NCBI RefSeq assembly: GCF_963169125.1
Contig: NC_084794.1
Coordinates: 228,095,409 to 228,159,408 of the forward strand
DNA from: Humulus lupulus
Taxonomy: Eukaryota; Streptophyta; Magnoliopsida; Rosales; Cannabaceae
DNA length: 64,000 nucleotides
Direction of reading: 5' to 3'
Below, piece by piece: positions 58,250 to 64,000 of this stretch (position 1 is its first letter; every line of letters begins with the position of its first letter). The notes under the pieces were generated by a model. That model was given only the letters and a program-made list of their open reading frames with translations. It did not search any database and was not told the origin of the DNA. A program made the translations under genes and the position numbers.

Positions 58250-58321
58250 GTGTCAAATTTGGCTCATGCTATATTTTTTGCCAAATTTGACACAATTTTT
58301 AGAATGTGCCAAATTTGGCAC
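58250..58321. repeat. Cluster of palindromes around CAAATTTG
   Basis: GTGTCAAATTTGG (58250-58262) is perfectly complementary to CCAAATTTGACAC (58281-58293), and GTGCCAAATTTGGCAC (58306-58321) is a perfect 16-base palindrome. Confidence 0.85.
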
Positions 58322-61036
58322 ACTTTTTGGGACATATTAGAGTTATATTTTTTTTTAAGATGCGCTAAATATAACATTGCACTTTATTGACACTCTCTCT
58401 TGTAGATACTCCAAGGCTTGGGACGTGAGTTAAATCATGTTTAGTTTCTATTAGTATTTTTTTTTCTTTCAATTCCATATAATATAGAGAAAATGATTAT
58501 GATTAAATTTTGTTGCATGCATTTAATTATACATACACGATATTTATATTGATATGACTGAAGATCTAATTTTCAAATCGGAGATTGGCTTTATTTAACA
58601 TTATAAGTAACGCACGATATTTATATGTAGATACTATATTTAGGAAAAAATTTGGGTTGTGATTGTGTTTACTGATAGCTATTTTTTGTATATATGTAAC
58701 TTGTAATTTTTTTTTTACATAATAGTATATAATGTAGTTATAGTATAAATCTCACAAAATTTTAGAAAATTTTGCATAATTTAGGATATTAAAATCAGAA
58801 TTTAAATAACTTATTGCACGTGCGTATAAATATTGAAATAAGTATACGTACAATAAATTATTTGAATCTTGATTTCGACATCCTAAATTATTATGAATTT
58901 CTTAAAAATTTATAGAAAGTCTCGTGTAACTAATTATATATCGTCATGTAAAGAATTAGAATTACAACTTATTTTGTATAAAAAATATTAAAAATACCTA
59001 TTAGTGATTAAAAATAATTAGTAGTGGTACCCATTTATTTATATATGGTTATTTATAACTGACATCAACTATTAGTGAACGCTGCTGATAATGTACAATA
59101 AAACAGTCTCAAAATAACGATACATTGTCCATATTTATATATACGACTTGATTATTATTTAGATTTATTCAACCCAACTAAGGGAAAAAAATACTATTTA
59201 GACAAATGGTCGAGATCCTTAACTAAGAGCTCACACATATCAAACCGTTTATGAAGTATAATAATAGGGTAGATAGCACTTGTATTTTATGACTTGATCA
59301 ACTAGAAATTGACCTTTATTTTGTTGTGAATGAGCTTCGTAAACGAATACGAAGCTCTAGCAGCAATAATTGCATTTATTGGGAAGACAGGAGCAAAAGA
59401 TGGAATTTTTCCCACCTTGAAAATATGACAAATATATCTTTTCTGACCAGAAAGACATGATCATGAACTTGCATAGATACGAATAAGCACAAAAATAAGT
59501 ACCCACTTGATAGTTATAAAAACATGCAAAAAGTTAAAATGATATTAATGAAAAAGGAAAAGGGTAATTGGCTATTAAGAATAAATATTTGTAATTATTT
59601 TCATGGGTTTGGTTAGACATCTTGTTGACTAAGGTAGAGGTTTCAATGTCAATGATATTTAAGTGCGTCATTGGATGCGTTTCCCAAAATCTCTGATGGG
59701 TTTTTGCATGTTCCCGACATCGTCCTATTTTTTCAAAGGTATGATGGCATTTCCTTAGGAGGAATGAAATGTTTTGGACTGTACTTCGAAAGCATTATGA
59801 TACCCCAAAACTCTTTTCCAAATATAGTTTATATATATAGCACTATATATTAGACTTTAATTAATTATAGTACTCAGAAATCAATAACTTCATCACTCAA
59901 GTAGTTAATGTCATTTTTTTATTACTATCCTAAAGAGTGGGGAGAAGGATTGAACTTCACCTTCTCCGCATATAAGAGATGTAGAACCGTTAGGTTAGGT
60001 CTAAAACCACCGTGTAGTTAGTGTTTTTAGAATTTTGTTTATAATTTATATTGTATTTGTATGGGGTGGTATCATTTTGAACAAATTAATCTTTGTATTT
60101 ATAATATTGTGATTTAAAAAAAAATTAAGCTAGATAGATGCTCAAAAATATTGGATGGATCCAATTCAATCAAATACATAAATAAGGAGACACATCCAAA
60201 GAATAAAACCGATCTAATCCAATAGATAATTAGATCGGATTGGATGGGTTGAGACAAGTTAATTTAATTAGATTTGTTGTAAAAATCCAACATCCAATAG
60301 ATAATTGAATCGGATAGACCTAAAAATATTATATGTGATCCAATGAACACCCCTAGTAATAACTGAGAAATTATTTTTAAATAATTATGGATTTGATTGT
60401 AACCTTTTATTTATTATTGGGGTAGAATTATAATTTTTATAATTGGGTGTTAAAATAAGGGACTAACATGAAATTGTTTCAAAACAATAGGGATTTTATG
60501 TAAAAATACGTGTTTTTAGAGCCCATTTTTCCCTTTCTTTCTCCCCCACTGCATACCCATAGCTCTCTCTCTCTCTCCATTTCTTTCTCTTTCTTCTCTT
60601 TACCTGACAACAACCACCACCATCACCAGAGGCCAGCACCGGCAATCCCACACGCATTGCCACCTTCTTCACTGTTGACAGATTAAATTGGCAACGTTTT
60701 CTCTTTTAAAAAATATCCATAAAAGAATTAAAGTAAATTAAGATTATATTAAATTATAGAAGTAATTTTTTTTTCAAATAATTAAGTATCCACAGTGAAC
60801 AACACCTCCTAAGCTATGTTGTTGCTTAGTTTATATGGGTTATTTTTGGCATCGTTCAAGCTCCCTAACTTCCAAGAACAATACGATCATGATCCTTAAT
60901 ATGAGATCTACCTCTTCCATCCAAAAGACGTCGTTAAGCTTGTCGGAGAGTGGTGGATCAATTCTCATCAGTTGCCACCACGATTTGTGATTTTCAAGCT
61001 ATTTTCAAACAAAGTTTGCACGCGATATTATTTATA

Positions 61037-61230
61037 GGGTAATTTGCGGCGAAAATACCTAAGTTGTTGGTTTTATAACACTTAAATACCTAACTCTTGT
61101 TTTTTGTGGTAAAAATACCTTCCGTCAACAATCCTTGGCATCCGTTGGTACCTGACCGTCAAGTGCCATGTAGAGGTAAATCTGGCGATTTGTAATTGGT
61201 CCACGTAATTTTAAATATTACAGGTCACCT
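61037..61230 (+). repeat. Putative left terminal inverted repeat of the MULE
   Basis: It starts GGGTAATTTGCGG and repeats AAAATACCTAAG / TAAATACCTAAC / AAAAATACCTTCC at about 35 bp spacing. The phrase CGTCAACA...CGTCAAGTGCC follows. Confirming it needs the right end. Confidence 0.45.
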
Positions 61231-61408
61231 AATTCTTTTTTTTTAAAAAGTTTCTGATATAATAAATTAAAACTAATAAATAAAACTAAAAACTAATATA
61301 ACTAAAAACTTAACCATCTGAATTAAAAACTTAAAAATTATAAACCCCATCCTTCGTGTACAATTTGAAGAAAACGATGGTCTAGGGCATAAAAATTTGA
61401 ATGTGACC

Positions 61409-62035
61409 ATGGAACAATGGAGCTGCAATTGTCGGCCATCGAAAGCAGTCGTCATCAAGACTTCTTAGACCAACGATAATCCTGGAAGAAGATTCAAGTG
61501 CTGCCATAAGTATCGGGTGTGGTTAATTTGTAGTTTTTTTTTTTAATTTTGGGTTTGTTCATCTCTTCTTGAATTCTACTGGTTTGATGATTTCTTGTGT
61601 TTACAGAGTAATGGTGGTTGTGGGTCGGATGTGGTTAATTTGTAGTTTTTTTTTTGAAAATTTTGGGTTTGTTCATCTCTTCTTAACTTCTACTGGTTTG
61701 ATGATTTCTTGTGTTTACAGAGTAATGGTGGTTGTGGGTATTTCTCCTGGTTAGACCCTCATATGTGTGCCCGAAGCAAGGTGGTCATACCTGGGTTGTT
61801 GAGAAAAATTAAACAGTTGGAGGATGAACTTGTTTCTGGAAACACACATGCCGATTGGAGCACACAACAAGCTTTGAGTGATCAATCTGTGGGAGAGGAT
61901 ATGATTTTTGTAACTGATGCTGATTGCAAGGATGGAGTACAGCATGAAGATGAAGTTAGGGTGGTAAAAAGTAATAAAAAATTATGGGTTGTAGCCATTG
62001 TAGTAGTTTTAATATATATCAACAAATGGTGTTAA
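61409..62035 (+). pseudogene. GRF-type zinc-finger protein (At4g04775-like) with C-terminal membrane segment, one nonsense codon
   Basis: Two exons are predicted: 61409-61516 and 61721-62035, with a 204 bp intron (donor CGG|GTGTGG, weak; acceptor TTTACAG|A, good). Exon 1 reads MEQWSCNCRPSKAVVIKTS, stop, TNDNPGRRFKCCHKYR; exon 2 continues SNGGCGYFSWLDPHMCARSK. This is the GRF zinc finger (C6, C8, C31/C32 and the CG.FxW block). A leucine/glutamate segment (IPGLLRKIKQLEDEL) and a C-terminal hydrophobic segment LWVVAIVVVLIYI follow, as in plant At4g04775-like proteins of about 140 aa. The TAG at codon 20 sits where this family has Trp (TSWT), so it is probably TGG to TAG. GRF fingers bind single-stranded nucleic acid in characterised proteins; the role of these small plant versions is unknown. 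Confidence 0.72.
61514..61739 (+). repeat. Tandem duplication of about 113 bp spanning an intron end and exon start
   Basis: 61514-61625 and 61626-61739 share TGTGGTTAATTTGTAG, GGGTTTGTTCATCTCTTCTT, CTACTGGTTTGATGATTTCT and TTACAGAGTAATGGTGGTTG. The GRF gene therefore has two candidate splice acceptors, at 61606 and 61720. Confidence 0.9.
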
Positions 62036-62525
62036 GTTATGAGATATCATTGTAATGTTTTGTTGTAAATTATGATCCAATTTGTTTGACCCTTTTGTAA
62101 GTGTTATTTGTTTAAATTGAATTTGATGGTTTATTTTTAATCTGGTGGTTTTAAGTTTTATATTTGTATTGTGCAATTCCTAAAGTAAAAAAATAAACAA
62201 GTGTACTTCATTAAGATGCAATACCAGAATAAGAAACAGAACCAGATAGTATTGACATCAAGTTTAAAGGTCATGTTGTCCATAACTAGCAAACAAACTA
62301 AGATCTAATGCCTATTTGGTTTACATCAAGTGCAAAGGCCATGTTGCCCATAGCTATCAAAAACATAAGATCTAGTGAAGTCAAGTATTTACAAAAACAT
62401 CAAAAGTCCCTAACTAGACATAAATTAGTTCATTCTCTATCTTCAAAAGCTTTGTCAAAAGTGTGAACATTCTTCTAGCAGGTTGTCTAGGCATGTTATG
62501 TGGACCTAGTCGAAGGACCACCTTG
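62036..62525. other. Region between the convergent GRF and transposase genes
   Basis: No gene is seen. A direct duplication of about 68 bp (62255-62310 and 62323-62378, both with ACATCAAG...AAGG...CATGTTG and AAGATCTA) lies here. It would contain both genes' 3' UTRs. Confidence 0.65.
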
Positions 62526-64000
62526 CTAAGAAAGGTCATGTTGTCTGGCTCGAGTTTTGGGAACCCCTTGCTGAGAAAAGCTTTGTTTTTGCTTTGTCAA
62601 TCGTTCTTTTCTTTTCTTTGTTGCTTCAGTGGGATTTGCAGCTGGTGGCCTACCCCTTTTCTTTTTAGCAGGAACCTAACAAATAAAAAATTCATGGAGT
62701 TAATCTGGTGTAATCTTTCATCAATGCATTACCTGAGCATTTGTTATAATAATGCATTACCTGAGCATTTGTTGGGTTGGGGCATGTTTTGCTTGTGTGG
62801 CCTGGCTGTTTGCACTTTTTGCACAAGTGGATCTTACCAAACCTTCGAGTTTTTGTTGAACTTGGAGGTGGTTCATCAGACTCTCTTCTTCTGGCCTTTT
62901 TTGGTCTCCCTGGCAGATTAGTTCCAAAAGGTGGGTATATAGGGTTCAAACCAGTCTCTGGCCACTGCTCTGGGCTTGGCATAGGGTATATGATTCCTGC
63001 ATAAGCTTTCAGAAATGCCTCTTTCTTATAACATTCATGGATATAGTCCATTATCCCTGCCCTACTTGTCCATATGGCAGCCAGTGCATGACCACACGGG
63101 ATACCAGTGAGTTGAAATCTTCGGCAACTGCAAGTCAATTTTTGCAAATCAACATCAAATGACTCATTATTTGGGCAGTCAACTTGAAATTGATAAGTTG
63201 CAGCCCTAGTAGTCAGACAATTCTTGGGAATACTCTTGTTCTTCTCCACTACTTGCAATATTCTTTTCCCCACGGGATGTATCCACTTCTTCAGACTTTC
63301 CCTCTTATTGAAAAACCGACTCATTAGCCAATAACGAATCTTTTCTAGCAAAGTAATTATCGGCTTGTCTCTAGCATCAACTATTGCAGCATTAAAAGAT
63401 TCACAAAGGTTGTTTAACAACATATCACATTTTGCCATTTCACTAAAATGTGACCTAGACCACTCGGATGGAGTCTTTAGTGCCAACCAGTTGTAAGCAT
63501 TTTCACTAGTTTCCCTTAACTCTCTCATCCTCTTTTGAAACTCTGGAATAGTGGTTGCCTTTGCTGCTGCCCATAGTTGTTGTTTCAATAACAAACCTGG
63601 GTAGTCTTTCTTGAAGTTAGAATGCAAGTGCCTAACACAATTTCTCACCTCTGCACCCTCAAAAATAGAAGCAATAGCATTCTCCAACCATTTCTGCCTA
63701 TCGCTCATCATAGCAAACTGAGAAGGCATGTCAATATCTAGATCTTCCTTCAACAATTCTAAAAACCAAGACCAAGTGTTAGTGTTTTCTTTCTCACAAA
63801 CTGCATAAGCAATAGGATACATTGAGTTTGTTGCATCTATTCCTACTGCAGCCAAAAGCAATCCTTTACAATACCCTTTGAGGAAGCACCCATCAAGACC
63901 AATGAGTGGTCTACAGCCAGATCTGAAACCTTCCTTACAAGCTTTTAAGCAGATATATACCCTCTCAAATATCCTTTTTCCTTCTACCATATTTGATTTG
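62526..64000 (-). CDS. MULE transposase (mudrA-type), 5' end outside window
   Basis: Two exons are visible: from beyond 64000 to 62761, and 62675-62526, joined through an 85 bp intron (donor CAG|GTAATG, acceptor TTTGTTAG|G) that keeps frame. Exon 1 has the MULE transposase domain with candidate catalytic D in GLDGCFLKGY, D in MMSDRQKWLE and E in NNLCESFNA. A SWIM zinc finger (CSCRRFQLTGIPCGHA) and a zinc knuckle (CKKCKQPGHTSKTC) follow. Exon 2 adds a lysine-rich tail with an AT-hook (KKKRGRPPAA) ending RARQHDLS. No stop or frameshift is seen in the 460-odd visible codons. The protein would bind the terminal repeats and move the element. The start codon and N-terminal region lie past 64000; ATG 63981 inside the visible frame is probably not the true start. 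Confidence 0.9.
62676..62760 (-). other. Predicted last intron of the MULE transposase gene
   Basis: Reading through it instead gives 22 extra residues and a stop at 62692. Splicing adds the AT-hook tail. A second identical donor sequence lies 28 bases further in because of a short duplication. Confidence 0.7.

Larger units (their letters stand above)
55309..61036. other. AT-rich intergenic DNA with decayed repeats
   Basis: No gene is supported. It contains (TA)n at 55676-55701 and 56586-56600, a Helitron-like 3' end near 57783-57864, a palindrome cluster at 58250-58321, a stretch near 60120-60360 with repeated GGATYSGAT/ATCCAAT words ending AACACCCCTAG (a probable decayed transposon), and a CT-rich tract at 60560-60600. 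Short open frames here have no recognisable domains. Confidence 0.6.
61037..64000. mobile_element. Left part of a Mutator-like element (MULE)
   Basis: The putative terminal inverted repeat begins GGGTAATTTGCGGCGAAAAT at 61037. Inside lie a GRF zinc-finger gene (+, from 61409) and a MULE transposase gene (-), converging on 62036-62525. The preceding nine bases TTATTTATA would be the target duplication. The right end is outside the window, so element limits are inferred from the start motif and gene content. Confidence 0.55.

Noticed and set aside
59671..59853. 60-codon open frame in the intergenic region
   Set aside because: No recognisable domain, no supporting context, and length expected by chance.
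59940..60000. tRNA-like words (GGATTGAACTTC, GTAGAACCGTTAGGTTAG)
   Set aside because: No cloverleaf could be built; the wording resembles decayed transposon sequence.

Overview
This is nuclear DNA from a flowering plant, most likely a eudicot. The grounds are plant-type Ty3/gypsy (Tat and chromovirus), Ty1/copia, LINE and Mutator-like elements, AT-rich intergenic DNA, GT-AG introns and a SUPERMAN-type QALGGH zinc-finger gene. The species cannot be fixed from sequence alone; I would guess Rosales/Cannabaceae but cannot prove it. No rRNA, tRNA, CRISPR or bacterial-style operon was seen.

Layout. (1) 1-7098 is a junkyard of broken retrotransposons: a gag fragment of a Tat-type gypsy element, a 5'-truncated copia element with a 1.8 kb 3' LTR, an inverted integrase fragment and a rearranged stretch with short repeats. 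(2) 7099-29339 is a nearly complete but mutated Tat element (called C) with two 777 bp LTRs. It is interrupted at 15462-25218 by a chromovirus (D) on the minus strand with 2.4 kb LTRs, an initiator-Met tRNA primer site and a perfect 5 bp target duplication CCAAG. (3) 29340-31909 is the 3' end of another LTR element (E), whose LTR is packed with GC-rich short repeats. (4) 31910-43361 is a second Tat element (B), its 5' LTR cut at the E boundary. (5) 43362-46824 is AT-rich, with two Helitron-like ends and a solo LTR of the B family. (6) 46825-51660 is a plant L1-type LINE on the minus strand. (7) 51661-61036 is single-copy-looking AT-rich DNA around one intact gene, a SUPERMAN-like C2H2 repressor (54271-55308). 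(8) 61037-64000 is the left part of a Mutator-like element that runs off the window. It holds a small GRF zinc-finger gene (+) and a MULE transposase gene (-), arranged convergently.

Two points stand out. Both Tat elements carry, between integrase and 3' LTR, an antisense gene with its own TATA box, a 5' UTR intron, a coding intron at the same place and phase, and a domain resembling the 'putative gypsy type transposon' family. So each element appears to be transcribed from both strands. Second, the Mutator-like element pairs its transposase with a convergent GRF zinc-finger membrane-anchored protein gene, an arrangement reminiscent of mudrA/mudrB in MuDR but with an unrelated second gene. 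The GRF copy here has one nonsense codon.
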